This document shows, one piece after another, positions 1 through 7,788 of a stretch of DNA of 64,000 nt. How positions within the stretch are numbered: the first letter of the stretch is position 1; the number at the start of each line of letters is the position of its first letter. Source of the DNA: an uncultured Bacteroidota bacterium (lineage in GTDB: Bacteria; Bacteroidota; Bacteroidia; Bacteroidales; P3); NCBI GenBank assembly GCA_902776365.1, contig CACYPU010000001.1, positions 124,001 through 188,000 on the forward strand, written 5' to 3'. The notes below the pieces were generated by a model. That model saw only the letters and a program-made list of their open reading frames with translations, was not told the DNA's origin and did no database searches. A program made the translations under genes and the position numbers.

Positions 1-940
1 CAAGGTTGTATGTCTGACGTTCTGCAGGGAGAAAATCCATAACAGAGTCTTCGCCCCGCATAGCAAGGAAGGAGAAAAGGGAACGTTCGTTTTGACCATA
101 TCGTTGAATGGCCGAGGTGATGGCATAAGCGGAAAAAGTGTCCAAAGGATATAGCTGTGTGGCGATTTGCTCGTCGAAATCTTTAGCCACAAACCCCGTC
201 TCCACTGCAAGGCGATGAAGGTTCTTGGCGTTTGTCAATGCGGGAGTCTTTCCACCTTCTTGCAGTTGGACAGAGGCAAGGTGCAGTAGTTGCTCGATGG
301 GTTCAACAAAAGTGATTTCTTTGAAACGGCCCTTCACCTTCTTCCATTCGTTACGCTGCTCTTCACTGAGGTTCTTGGCATAGGATCCGAAGTTTTGGTG
401 GAGAGTGGTTAGGAGAATAATCTGCCGAGAAGGTTCGTTGACATATTCTGCCAGCTTTTGCAGAAAATAGAGTTCCTTTTCGGGATTGTTCTTGGCGGCA
501 TGTTCGAGAACTTTTCCAAATTCATCTATCGCAATGACGAGAAATTTTCCTTGCTTACGGCATTTCTTATAGAAGCTGTCGAGTGCATCGAGTACGCTGT
601 CGCCAGACTTCCCATAGTTCAACTTGCGCTGCAAGAGGGTGACGAGGTCGCAGTAATCGCCTACAATATTTAGAATCTCAAAGTTGGCTTTGTCTGAGAG
701 TATCGAAGGGTTGAACAAAAGATTCTTCGAAATGCCTTGCTGCATGTCGGACTCAACAGCCAGGAGAAAGCTGGATTTACCTGTGCCGTAGGTACCGATG
801 ATGGTGAATGAATGGATGCCTGACTTGAAGCTGTCAACAATATTGCCGATGGATTTCTTAGCATTGGGTGTTACTATATAGCGAACACCTTTGGGAAAGC
901 CATTTTCGATATTGGCCGATAAATTAAATGTTCGTTCCAT
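1..940 (-). CDS. P-loop ATPase, 3' part beyond the left edge
   Basis: The first 313 codons of an ATP-binding protein are present and the frame stays open to base 1, so the C-terminus is outside the window. A Walker A motif (GTYGTGKSS) lies near residue 48 and a Walker B-like motif (FLVIAIDEFGK) near residue 140, followed by a sensor-like strand ending in LLTTLH. This is the layout of AAA/STAND-like ATPases of defence and conflict systems. The ATG lies inside the last codons of the DUF4007 gene, a 17-base overlap that implies one transcript and translational coupling. The codons are AT-richer than in the core genes further right, which suggests acquired DNA. I do not recognise the exact family. 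The role in a defence module is inference from the DUF4007 partner. Confidence 0.8.
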   Translation of the reverse strand, partial: MERTFNLSANIENGFPKGVRYIVTPNAKKSIGNIVDSFKSGIHSFTIIGTYGTGKSSFLLAVESDMQQGISKNLLFNPSILSDKANFEILNIVGDYCDLVTLLQRKLNYGKSGDSVLDALDSFYKKCRKQGKFLVIAIDEFGKVLEHAAKNNPEKELYFLQKLAEYVNEPSRQIILLTTLHQNFGSYAKNLSEEQRNEWKKVKGRFKEITFVEPIEQLLHLASVQLQEGGKTPALTNAKNLHRLAVETGFVAKDFDEQIATQLYPLDTFSAYAITSAIQRYGQNERSLFSFLAMRGEDSVMDFLPAERQTYNL

Positions 941-1784
941 AGTAATCGTTCAGTATTTTTTCGGTTGAAATATCATTGGTGAACTGCAGCTGCCGAATGC
1001 CGGATTCGTCACTATAGGTGATACAGTCGGAATATTGGTCAGAAAGTGTTTTGAGCATTTCGATGATTTCAGAGTCATTCATACAGAACGGTATGCCTAC
1101 ATAGTGTCGAATGTCGTCGTATGGAAGTGTGTTGTCCTTGTCTCTGTTTTTGAGTTCCACGAGGGAATAGAGAAATATCTCCTTGGGGACTTTGCGCTTG
1201 CCTTCGGTGTTGAAATAGTATTCTTTGCCGTCTTCCGTGATGCGCAACAAGTCGAGGTCGATGAACAAAGAGGAAAAGTCTTCGTTGGATTGTGGCTTCC
1301 GAGGAAGGGCATAATTGTGGATGAGGACATCAATGTCCTTTTTGACGGTGTTCTCGTTGAATTGGCTTTTAAGATCCTCGTCGGCCAACTTATATTTGAT
1401 ATGATTCGTAAATTGCTCTTTAGTAAAACGAGTACGTTCGCGTTGAAAATCACAGAAGAACATCTTGTAAATGGAGGCCTGTCCACTGAATACAAGGTTG
1501 AAATGCAGCAGATAGAGCGTTGCTAAGTCTTCAAGATAGGGATCTTTGCCAGTATGGTCGTTGAAAAGGTAGTTTCCTAGCCAAGTTATTTCTTTTTCAT
1601 CGTATATATTACATACTTTAAGCCAATAACGAATAGAAGATACCATGTTTTTCCCCACACCGAGATATATAACCGCATCAGGTGCGTTGAAATCGCGATT
1701 CTGCACAACATAATCATATCCTTTCTTGAGCCATAACGACTTGCAAGCAAAGGACTCGTGACCAGAAAAGCTGTATTTTACCAT
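924..1784 (-). CDS. DUF4007 family protein
   Basis: The 286-residue product begins with the family signature (YSFSGHESFACKSLWLKKGY), which is how I recognise DUF4007. No catalytic motif is visible and no membrane segment or signal peptide is present, so it is probably a cytoplasmic, perhaps DNA-binding, component. From memory, DUF4007 genes are often found beside PAPS-reductase-like proteins, helicases and ATPases in defence islands; that is recall, not something shown here. It is the first gene of a two-gene transcript with the ATPase, and a good Bacteroidetes promoter lies just upstream. Base composition is AT-rich like its partner, in contrast to the GC-rich housekeeping genes to the right. 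Confidence 0.8.
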   Translation of the reverse strand: MVKYSFSGHESFACKSLWLKKGYDYVVQNRDFNAPDAVIYLGVGKNMVSSIRYWLKVCNIYDEKEITWLGNYLFNDHTGKDPYLEDLATLYLLHFNLVFSGQASIYKMFFCDFQRERTRFTKEQFTNHIKYKLADEDLKSQFNENTVKKDIDVLIHNYALPRKPQSNEDFSSLFIDLDLLRITEDGKEYYFNTEGKRKVPKEIFLYSLVELKNRDKDNTLPYDDIRHYVGIPFCMNDSEIIEMLKTLSDQYSDCITYSDESGIRQLQFTNDISTEKILNDYYGTNI

Positions 1785-1810
1785 TTATTTTAATCTTTAT
1801 TTTTAAAATG

Positions 1811-1841
1811 CAAAAATACGAAGATTATTTGAATTGACAAA
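1811..1841 (-). promoter_or_regulatory. promoter of the DUF4007-ATPase operon
   Basis: On the minus strand a TTTG box is followed after 19 bases by TATTTTTG, an exact match to the Bacteroidetes -33/-7 consensus. The start codon lies about 20 bases past the predicted transcription start, so the leader is short. Confidence 0.75.
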
Positions 1842-1865
1842 ATAATGTTTCGCGCGTGCGAGAAA

Positions 1866-2290
1866 ATGTAATGTTGTTATAAACGGGTCGCCGAGAGACC
1901 GTCGAAGGATCGTCGAAGGGTCGTTATGTTATATGTTGAAAATCTGCGAGTTGTCATTGTTTATGGATGGCTTATGCAATGTGCTGATTCTCAAGTGGTA
2001 CGTTATTGCGGCAAAGAAGGCATAAAGAAGGCATATAGAAGGGAGGAAGAATGCGGGAATTCGGGAATGCGTAAATGTGTTAATGCGTTTGCTCCAGCCC
2101 TTTGCACATTGTCGTGCTAGCGTCGCAGGCCATGTCTCCATTGGAGCCAGGCAGAATGCGTTTTTCGCTTGATTTTTTTATTCAGCGGTGCTATTCACTG
2201 CATTCTGTTTTATTTCCAAGGTGTTCATCACCCTTTCAGGGGTCGCAGGCATACCACAAGGCCTGCAAAGCAGGCAGAGTGAATGAGGGA
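1866..2290. repeat. gene-free spacer made of degenerate short repeats
   Basis: No convincing gene lies between DUF4007 and hipA. Near 1880-1923 a 10-base unit (GTCGAAGGAT, GTCGAAGGGT) repeats. Near 2009-2090 there are runs of AGAAGGCATA, GGGAATTC and AATGCGT-type units, the last being the same family as arrays found elsewhere in the window. Two diverged copies of a small element, each opening with GTCGCAGGC and closing with AGGCAGARTG, lie near 2114-2156 and 2242-2281. The second contains a perfect hairpin (GCCTGC, AAA, GCAGGC) at 2261-2275 that could help end the hipA transcript. Confidence 0.5.
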
Positions 2291-2295
2291 ATGTA

Positions 2296-3378
2296 CTATA
2301 AATCTTTGAGGATGACTTTTACTTCGTCGATAATTTGTTGGCAGCGAAGACGGGTCATCTTGGTGTTCGTGCCGACAACGATCATGTCCTCGTCGGTGGG
2401 CAAGCCTTTGAAGTTGATGGTGGTGGCATGCTCTCCAAGGGTCTGGTCGTTGGTGAGGTCGTAGGCAGGCGCCAGTTCCCAGCGGCCATCACGGCAGAGG
2501 AAGCTGAAATTGCGGGCATGGTCGTCGAAATTGCGAGCGTAGTGATTGAAGACCATACGACGGAATTGCTGCTCGACAGCCTCGGGCGACTGTGTGAGGT
2601 ATCCCGTGAGCTGCAGCAGGCTGTGGTAGTCCATCTTGGGAGGTGTGAGGGGCTCGTTGAGGAGGCCGCTGGCGGTGGCCATGTGAAGCCGGTTGCCCTG
2701 CTTGTCGATGTCAAATCGCCGTGTGGCGAAATACTTGCCGTCGATTAGTCGGAATTCTGGCACAACAATGCCTGCCTGCTGTGCCAATTCATTGTAATGG
2801 TATTCCTGCTGCCCAATATCAGTTGGGTCAAAGGTGTGACGGAACTTGACAAGCCAGTGTCCGGTCTCGTCTGTGTAAACGCATTTGGGACGCACTCCGC
2901 CGGAATTTCCGCTGCCCGCCAGCAACAACTCCGATCCTGTGTCTTTTTTTTCGGACAGCACCTCAAGGGCAAGTGTCTGCATTTCGTCGAGTGAAAGTGA
3001 GGATGGATTGCCACCGACAATGGTCTCAGGGACATAGCACAGGGCTCCCATCCCGGAGTTGCCAACAAGACTGAGTCTCTGCACGGGAGTAAGTCCGTAG
3101 TAATCTATGCCCTCGCGTCGCAGCACCTTGCTGAGCAGAAACTCGCCATAGCCTCCGGGGAGACTGTCCTCGAAGATGCCGAAATTGCCTTTGAAGGGTT
3201 GCCACTGGGCCGAGAAGAGACCAGCCTTCAGCGGCAGCTGCAAGGGAGAGATGGAAAAGCCGTCTCGCAGCCAAGCACGGTCATATTCGAACTGGCAACA
3301 CGACTGGTTACCCATAGATAATGTTCCTACCTTGCGTCCATGAAACAACACAATGACGCTTAAAATATTTTTAATCAT
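2296..3378 (-). CDS. hipA: HipA-family serine/threonine kinase toxin
   Basis: The 360-residue product has the HipA kinase fold. It shows a glycine-rich ATP loop (AGSGNSGGVRPK) near residue 155, the ATRRFDI strand, the catalytic loop (FNHYARNFDDHARNFSFL) near residue 280 with its Asp and Asn, and the metal-binding LAPAYDLT motif. E. coli HipA phosphorylates glutamyl-tRNA synthetase and induces persistence; whether this protein shares that target cannot be told. Its ATG overlaps the stop of the upstream antitoxin gene by four bases, the usual coupled arrangement. No frameshift or missing catalytic residue is seen, so it is likely active. Confidence 0.88.
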   Translation of the reverse strand: MIKNILSVIVLFHGRKVGTLSMGNQSCCQFEYDRAWLRDGFSISPLQLPLKAGLFSAQWQPFKGNFGIFEDSLPGGYGEFLLSKVLRREGIDYYGLTPVQRLSLVGNSGMGALCYVPETIVGGNPSSLSLDEMQTLALEVLSEKKDTGSELLLAGSGNSGGVRPKCVYTDETGHWLVKFRHTFDPTDIGQQEYHYNELAQQAGIVVPEFRLIDGKYFATRRFDIDKQGNRLHMATASGLLNEPLTPPKMDYHSLLQLTGYLTQSPEAVEQQFRRMVFNHYARNFDDHARNFSFLCRDGRWELAPAYDLTNDQTLGEHATTINFKGLPTDEDMIVVGTNTKMTRLRCQQIIDEVKVILKDL

Positions 3379-3686
3379 ACGCCTCGTTTACGGTTTTTGT
3401 TTTTGTTTATCTCCAAGAGTTCCTCCATGGTGTCGTATTTCGGCTCTGCAAGCAGCTGCATCAGTTCCTCGGAATAACCCAATGCCTTTGCCAGTTTGAC
3501 ATACGACTCGAGCGAGATGGAGTGCTTCAATTCGAAACGTTGGATTGACGATGCCGGCACACCGCTTATTGCGGACAGGCTTTTGGTGGAGAGTTTTCTC
3601 TCTAGCCGACGTGCTTTCAGATTTTCGGCTAATCGCTGCATGGTCACCGGCAATGGGTAGGGGTCGAATATGTATGCGTTATGCAT
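3375..3686 (-). CDS. hipB: HipB-like antitoxin with helix-turn-helix
   Basis: This 103-residue protein has an Xre-type helix-turn-helix at about residues 20-75 (LKARRLERKLSTKSLSAISG, then SSIQRFE). It is encoded directly upstream of, and overlapping, hipA, as expected for an antitoxin that binds the toxin and represses the operon. The ATG at the start of the frame was kept because it lies about 60 bases below a strong promoter. The C-terminal tail is short and basic (NKNKNRKR). An imperfect palindrome between promoter and start could be its operator. Assignment as HipB rests on fold and position. Confidence 0.85.
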   Translation of the reverse strand: MHNAYIFDPYPLPVTMQRLAENLKARRLERKLSTKSLSAISGVPASSIQRFELKHSISLESYVKLAKALGYSEELMQLLAEPKYDTMEELLEINKNKNRKRGV

Positions 3687-3720
3687 AATATATTATGTTT
3701 ATTTCTCTGTTTTTCTATTT

Positions 3721-3742
3721 AATGCATAAAATATGATGTATT
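3721..3742. promoter_or_regulatory. possible HipB operator
   Basis: AATGCAT and ATGTATT form an imperfect inverted repeat separated by eight bases, just downstream of the hipBA -7 box. The position fits autorepression by HipB, but this is only inference. Confidence 0.3.
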
Positions 3743-3752
3743 AAATATAATG

Positions 3753-3783
3753 CAAAGATACGAATAAATTTTAATATAGCAAA
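3753..3783 (-). promoter_or_regulatory. hipBA promoter
   Basis: The minus strand reads TTTG, 19 bases, TATCTTTG, an ideal Bacteroidetes promoter. Its -33 box touches the terminator of the convergent-spaced etf operon, so the two transcripts are packed back to back. Confidence 0.75.
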
Positions 3784-3816
3784 CAAAAAAGCGTCACAAA
3801 AGCAATTTTGTGACGC
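3784..3816 (-). terminator. terminator of the ridA-bcd-etfBA operon
   Basis: A perfect 11-base stem (GCGTCACAAAA with its complement) around a four-base GCAA loop lies 30 bases past the etfA stop and is followed on the minus strand by a run of T. The plus strand also has a T run, so it could work both ways. Confidence 0.85.
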
Positions 3817-3845
3817 TTTTTGTTGTATGCAAAACCGTCGAATGA

Positions 3846-4826
3846 TTATTTCTGCATGGTCTTCAATCTCTCCGTCAGCATGGGGACGATCTTGTGGAGG
3901 TCGCCCACGATGCCGAGGTCGGCCACCTGGAAGATGGGGGCGAACTTGTCTTTGTTGATGGCGACGATGAGTTCGCTTTCCTCCATGCCGGCGAGGTGCT
4001 GGATGGCACCGCTGATGCCGCAGGCCATGTAGAGGGCGGGACGCACGGTCTTGCCGGTCTGACCCACCTGGCGGCTGGCATCCATGACGCCGGCGTCGAC
4101 CATAGCACGGGAGCTGGAGACTTCGCCGCCGAGCTCTTTGGCCAGGGCCTCGAGTTTGGCGAAGCCGTCCTTAGTGCCGACGCCGCGGCCGCCGCTGACG
4201 AGGATCTTGGCCTCGCTGATGTCGGTGACGGTCTTTTCTTCCTTGACGGTCTTGACGAGCTTGACACGGGCAATCTTCTTCTCGTCGAAGTTGACTTTGT
4301 AGTCGACGACCTCGCCCTTACGGCTGGCGTCGGCGGCCATTTTCTGCATGACGCCGGGACGGACGGTGGACATCTGCGGGCGGTTGTTCTTGCAGAGGAT
4401 GGTGGCCATGAGGTTGCCGCCGAAAGCGGGACGGGTCATGCGGAACTCGTGTGCCTCGTCGTCGCTGATCTCGAGCTTGGTGGCGTCGGCGGTGAGGCCG
4501 GTGCGGTTGCGGGCACTGACGCGGGGGCCGAGATCGCGGCCAATGGTGGTGGCGCCGATGAGCATGATGCTGGGCTTCTCGCTCTCGATGATGGCGGTGA
4601 TGGCCTCGGTGTAAGGCTCGGTCATATAGTCTTTCAGCAGGTCGTGGTCGACAACCATGACGCGGTCGGCACCGTGCTCGATAAGGGTCTGGGCGAGGGG
4701 TTTGATGTCCTTGCCGAGGAGCATGGCGACGACTTTCTCGTTGTTGGCGTCGGCGAGCTCGCGGGCCTTGCCGAGGAGCTCAAGAGCCACATTCTGCAGT
4801 TTGCCGTTGCGCTGCTCGGCAAACAC
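3846..4826 (-). CDS. etfA: electron transfer flavoprotein alpha subunit
   Basis: EtfA pairs with EtfB to carry electrons to or from acyl-CoA dehydrogenase. The C-terminal FAD domain is clear from SGGRGVG, then [20 protein letters not shown], and the ending [19 protein letters not shown]. The start is awkward. The only usual initiator in frame is GTG at 4826, giving MFAEQRNG, but homologues begin three or four residues earlier. The upstream frame reads DKYKDVYV back to a TAA at 4851 with no ATG. The missing start region borders a repeat array filling the etfB-etfA spacer. Translation may begin at GTG, or at an unusual codon. It is the last gene of the operon. Confidence 0.93.
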   Translation of the reverse strand: MFAEQRNGKLQNVALELLGKARELADANNEKVVAMLLGKDIKPLAQTLIEHGADRVMVVDHDLLKDYMTEPYTEAITAIIESEKPSIMLIGATTIGRDLGPRVSARNRTGLTADATKLEISDDEAHEFRMTRPAFGGNLMATILCKNNRPQMSTVRPGVMQKMAADASRKGEVVDYKVNFDEKKIARVKLVKTVKEEKTVTDISEAKILVSGGRGVGTKDGFAKLEALAKELGGEVSSSRAMVDAGVMDASRQVGQTGKTVRPALYMACGISGAIQHLAGMEESELIVAINKDKFAPIFQVADLGIVGDLHKIVPMLTERLKTMQK

Positions 4827-4839
4827 GTATACGTCTTTA

Positions 4840-4968
4840 TATTTATCGCGTTATTGCGTTATTTCGTTAGTGGCTGGCGCGTCAGCAATTGTACTGCGTA
4901 GCACTAACGCATTAACACATTAACGCATTTACGCATTCAAATTTACGCATTCACGCATTTACGCATTA
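4840..4968. repeat. paired-arm repeat element in the etfB-etfA spacer
   Basis: The spacer holds an arm of GTTATTGC-like units, a GC-rich core, and a second arm of GCATTAAC-like units that is an imperfect complement of the first. The core contains AGTGGCTGGCGCGTC, which recurs in the crt-hbd and sdhA-sdhB spacers. The second arm runs up to the etfB stop codon. Confidence 0.75.
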
Positions 4969-5754
4969 TTAAATGATATGTTTCTCTTTGAGCTTGTTGA
5001 CGATGATTTCGACGGCCTCTTCGGGGCTGACCTCGAAGGTCTGGCCGGCGGGCTTGAGCTGCTTGGGGAACGACTTGAAGACGCTCGTGGGCGAACCGGC
5101 CTTGCCGATATGCTCCTCGGGCACGTTGATGCGGTCGGCACCCCACACTTCGACTTCCTTGTCGAAGGCGGTGACGATGCCGCTGACGGTCATATAGCGG
5201 GGCTGCACGCTGGAGGCCAGGGCGGTGACGACGCAGGGAGCCTGCATCTCGAGAATCTGGTAGCCGTCCTCGAGCTGTTTCTTGATGGTGAAGGTCTTGG
5301 TGGCCTCGTTGTACTGGAGGTCCTCCATGTAGGAGACCTGCGGCAGGTCGAGGTGTTCGGCAATCTGGGGACCCACCTGGGCGGTGTCGCCGTCGATGGC
5401 CTGGCGGCCGGTGATGATGAGGTCGACATCCATGGTGCGCAGGGCGCCGGCGAGGGCGCTGCTGGTGGCCAGCGTATCGGCACCGCCGAGCTTGCGGTCG
5501 GTGAGCAGGATGGCGCGGTCGACACCCATGGCGAGGGCCTCGCGGAGGATGGCCTCGGCCTGGGGCAGACCCATGGTGATGACGGTGACGTGGGCACCGT
5601 ACTTGTCCTTCAGCTGCAGGGCGTATTCAAGGCCGCCCTTGTCGTCGGGGTTCATGATCGAGGGAACGCCCTCGCGGATGAGCGTGCCGGTCACGGGATT
5701 GATTTTCACCTCGGTGGTGTCCGGCACTTGCTTTATGCAAACTACAATGTTCAT
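4969..5754 (-). CDS. etfB: electron transfer flavoprotein beta subunit
   Basis: The 261-residue product starts MNIVVCIKQVPDTTEVKINP, the standard EtfB N-terminus, and has the family motif ITGRQAIDGDTAQVGPQIAE near residue 115, which lines the nucleotide site. EtfB binds AMP, or a second FAD in bifurcating ETFs, and docks with acyl-CoA dehydrogenase. Whether this pair bifurcates cannot be decided by eye, but the gene set (bcd, etfBA, with Rnf elsewhere in the window) is the one used for bifurcating crotonyl-CoA reduction. It lies between bcd and etfA, separated from each by a repeat-filled spacer. Confidence 0.95.
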   Translation of the reverse strand: MNIVVCIKQVPDTTEVKINPVTGTLIREGVPSIMNPDDKGGLEYALQLKDKYGAHVTVITMGLPQAEAILREALAMGVDRAILLTDRKLGGADTLATSSALAGALRTMDVDLIITGRQAIDGDTAQVGPQIAEHLDLPQVSYMEDLQYNEATKTFTIKKQLEDGYQILEMQAPCVVTALASSVQPRYMTVSGIVTAFDKEVEVWGADRINVPEEHIGKAGSPTSVFKSFPKQLKPAGQTFEVSPEEAVEIIVNKLKEKHII

Positions 5755-5756
5755 TC

Positions 5757-5879
5757 TTTCTTTGGGTTTAAGGGGTTTAAAGGGTTTAAAAGGTTTTAAA
5801 GGTGACAGGTCGATGGCCTCGAACCTTTTTAACCTTTCAGCGACCGAAGGGAGCGCAACCTTTTCAACCTTTTTAACTA
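5757..5879. repeat. paired-arm repeat element in the bcd-etfB spacer
   Basis: An arm of GGTTTAAA-like units and a complementary arm of AACCTTTT-like units flank a core that includes GGTGACAGGT and, at 5835-5856, a 22-base block with GCGACCGAAGGGAGCGC. Both blocks are repeated without change in the ridA-bcd spacer. The array starts at the bcd stop codon. Confidence 0.8.
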
Positions 5880-7019
5880 TTATTTAAACAGTTTTCCGGC
5901 AATCACCATGCGCTGCACTTCGCTGGTGCCTTCGTAAATCTCGGTGATCTTGGCGTCGCGCATCATGCGCTCGACGGGGTACTCTCGGGTGTAGCCGTAG
6001 CCGCCGTGGAACTGGACGGCCTTGGTGGTCACCTCCATAGCGGTCTCGGCGGCGAAGAGCTTGGCCATAGCGGCATCGGCAGAGTAGGGGATGCCGTGGT
6101 CTTTCTTGTAGTGGGCCGAGCGGCAGAGCAGACGGGCGGCCTGCACCTTGGTCTCGAGGTCGGCCATCTGGAACTGCGTGTTCTGGAACTGGCTGATGGA
6201 GCGGCCGAACTGCTTACGCTCCTTGGTGTATTTGACGGTCTCGTCCATAGCACCCTGGGCGATGCCGAGGGCCTGGCAGGCGATACCGATGCGGCCGCCG
6301 TCGAGGGTCTTCATGGCGAGGCCGAAGCCTTTGCCCAGCTGCCCCAGCTGACGGTCCTTCGGGATGCGGCAGTCCTCGAAGATAAGCTCAGTGGTGGCGC
6401 TGCCGCGGATACCCATTTTCTTCTCCTTTTTGCCGATGCTGAAGCCCGGGTCGGTTTTCTCGACGATGAAGGCGCTGATGCCCTTGGTGCCGAGGCTCTT
6501 GTCGGTCATGGCGATGATGATGAACACGTTGGCGTAGGAGCCGTTGGTGATGAAGATCTTGCTGCCGTTGAGCACCCAGCTGTCACCGTCCTCGACGGCG
6601 ATGGTCTGCTGGCCGGCGGCATCGGTACCGGCGTTGGGCTCGGTGAGGCCGAAGGCACCGATCCACTCGCCGCTGGCGAGCTTGGGCAGGTATTTCATCT
6701 TCTGCTCCTCGGTGCCGGCCTCAAGGATGGGGGCGCAGCAGAGGGAGGTGTGGGCCGACAGGATGACGCCTGTGGTGGCGCAGACGCGGCTGAGCTCCTC
6801 GACGGCCATGCCGTACATGATGTTGGTGCCGCCGGCGCCGCCGTACTGAGTGGGGATGGGGATGCCCATGAGGCCTATCTTGGCCATCTTCTGGACGGTC
6901 TCCATGGGGAAACGCTCCTCTTCGTCGACTTCGGCGGCGAGGGGCTTGACTTCCTTCTCTGCAAACTCGCGAATCATCTGCAGGAAGAGTTCTTCTTGTT
7001 TGGTGAAGCTAAAATCCAT
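5880..7019 (-). CDS. bcd: short-chain acyl-CoA (butyryl-CoA) dehydrogenase
   Basis: This 379-residue flavoprotein belongs to the acyl-CoA dehydrogenase family. It has the N-terminal helical domain, the FAD-binding segment (AFGLTEPNAGTDA) and the catalytic glutamate in IYEGTSEVQ near residue 363, the position used by short-chain enzymes. In anaerobes it reduces crotonyl-CoA to butyryl-CoA with electrons from EtfAB. It is cotranscribed with ridA upstream and etfB and etfA downstream. Together with crt and hbd at 27-29 kb it supplies three of the steps between acetoacetyl-CoA and butyryl-CoA. Substrate length is inferred from context and the Glu position. Confidence 0.93.
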   Translation of the reverse strand: MDFSFTKQEELFLQMIREFAEKEVKPLAAEVDEEERFPMETVQKMAKIGLMGIPIPTQYGGAGGTNIMYGMAVEELSRVCATTGVILSAHTSLCCAPILEAGTEEQKMKYLPKLASGEWIGAFGLTEPNAGTDAAGQQTIAVEDGDSWVLNGSKIFITNGSYANVFIIIAMTDKSLGTKGISAFIVEKTDPGFSIGKKEKKMGIRGSATTELIFEDCRIPKDRQLGQLGKGFGLAMKTLDGGRIGIACQALGIAQGAMDETVKYTKERKQFGRSISQFQNTQFQMADLETKVQAARLLCRSAHYKKDHGIPYSADAAMAKLFAAETAMEVTTKAVQFHGGYGYTREYPVERMMRDAKITEIYEGTSEVQRMVIAGKLFK

Positions 7020-7020
7020 T

Positions 7021-7139
7021 TATCTTGGGTTTAAGGGGTTTTAAAGGTTTAAAAGGTTTAAAAGGTGACAGGTTGCTTTAACCTTTTTAACCTTTCAGCG
7101 ACCGAAGGGAGCGCAACCTTTTTAACCTTTCTAACTTTT
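7021..7139. repeat. paired-arm repeat element in the ridA-bcd spacer
   Basis: This is a sister copy of the bcd-etfB element: GGTTTAAA-type arm, GGTGACAGGT, the same 22-base core at 7093-7114, and an AACCTTTT-type arm ending at the ridA stop codon. The arms differ in unit number and sequence while the core blocks are identical. Confidence 0.8.
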
Positions 7140-7514
<375 letters not shown>

Positions 7515-7569
7515 GTTATATCGTTTTTAGTTAATTTTTTATATCGTTTCCGTACAATAAATTGAAGTG

Positions 7570-7577
7570 CAAAGTTA
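7570..7577 (-). promoter_or_regulatory. -7 box of the ridA-bcd-etfBA operon
   Basis: The minus strand reads TAACTTTG about 56 bases before the ridA start. No clear TTTG is found at -33, so the match is partial. Confidence 0.45.
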
Positions 7578-7665
7578 CGCAATTTTTCTGGATAAATGTT
7601 GCTTTTCTTAAAAAAATATTTTTCGGATTTTTTATCTTGCATGTTCACAATATGTTATAAGTACT

Positions 7666-7730
7666 ATCTCTTACTCAACTCTTACTCTTCTCTTACCCTT
7701 CTCTTAGGCCTCTCTTCCCGTGGTAAGAGA
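7666..7730. repeat. CTCTTAC array with inverted end, upstream of anmK
   Basis: Units of CTCTTACT and TCTCTTACC are followed by an AGGCCT core, and TCTCTTACC (7689-7697) is exactly complemented by GGTAAGAGA (7722-7730). The same array, inverted, lies upstream of tcdA at about 57.2 kb. Confidence 0.65.
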
Positions 7731-7737
7731 TGATAAA

Positions 7738-7767
7738 TTGCTGATAAGTTTTTTTTTCGTATCTTTG
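7738..7767 (+). promoter_or_regulatory. anmK promoter
   Basis: TTG, 19 bases, TATCTTTG matches the Bacteroidetes consensus, and the ATG follows about 21 bases after the -7 box. Confidence 0.75.
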
Positions 7768-7788
7768 CATCGGAAAAAGTAAGGAAAA

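Noticed and set aside
1926-2464. Small open frames in the DUF4007-hipA spacer
   Set aside because: They consist of repeat sequence, show no protein-like pattern, and have no promoter at the right distance.
1-3816. Insertion sequence or prophage at the left end
   Set aside because: No transposase, integrase, terminal inverted repeat or phage gene is seen; only composition suggests acquired DNA.
3784-3816. The GCGTCACAAAA hairpin as a repeat-family element
   Set aside because: It has a single perfect stem with T runs and no array units, so it is a plain terminator.
4978-5799. Long plus-strand open frames opposite etfA, etfB, bcd, sdhA and other genes
   Set aside because: They are mirror frames of GC-rich minus-strand genes, with Gly/Asp/Val-rich or Arg/Ser-rich products and no family motifs.
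5757-7139. Paired-arm spacers as ordinary terminators
   Set aside because: They lie between genes of one pathway, have internal cores, and lack a T run directly after the stem.
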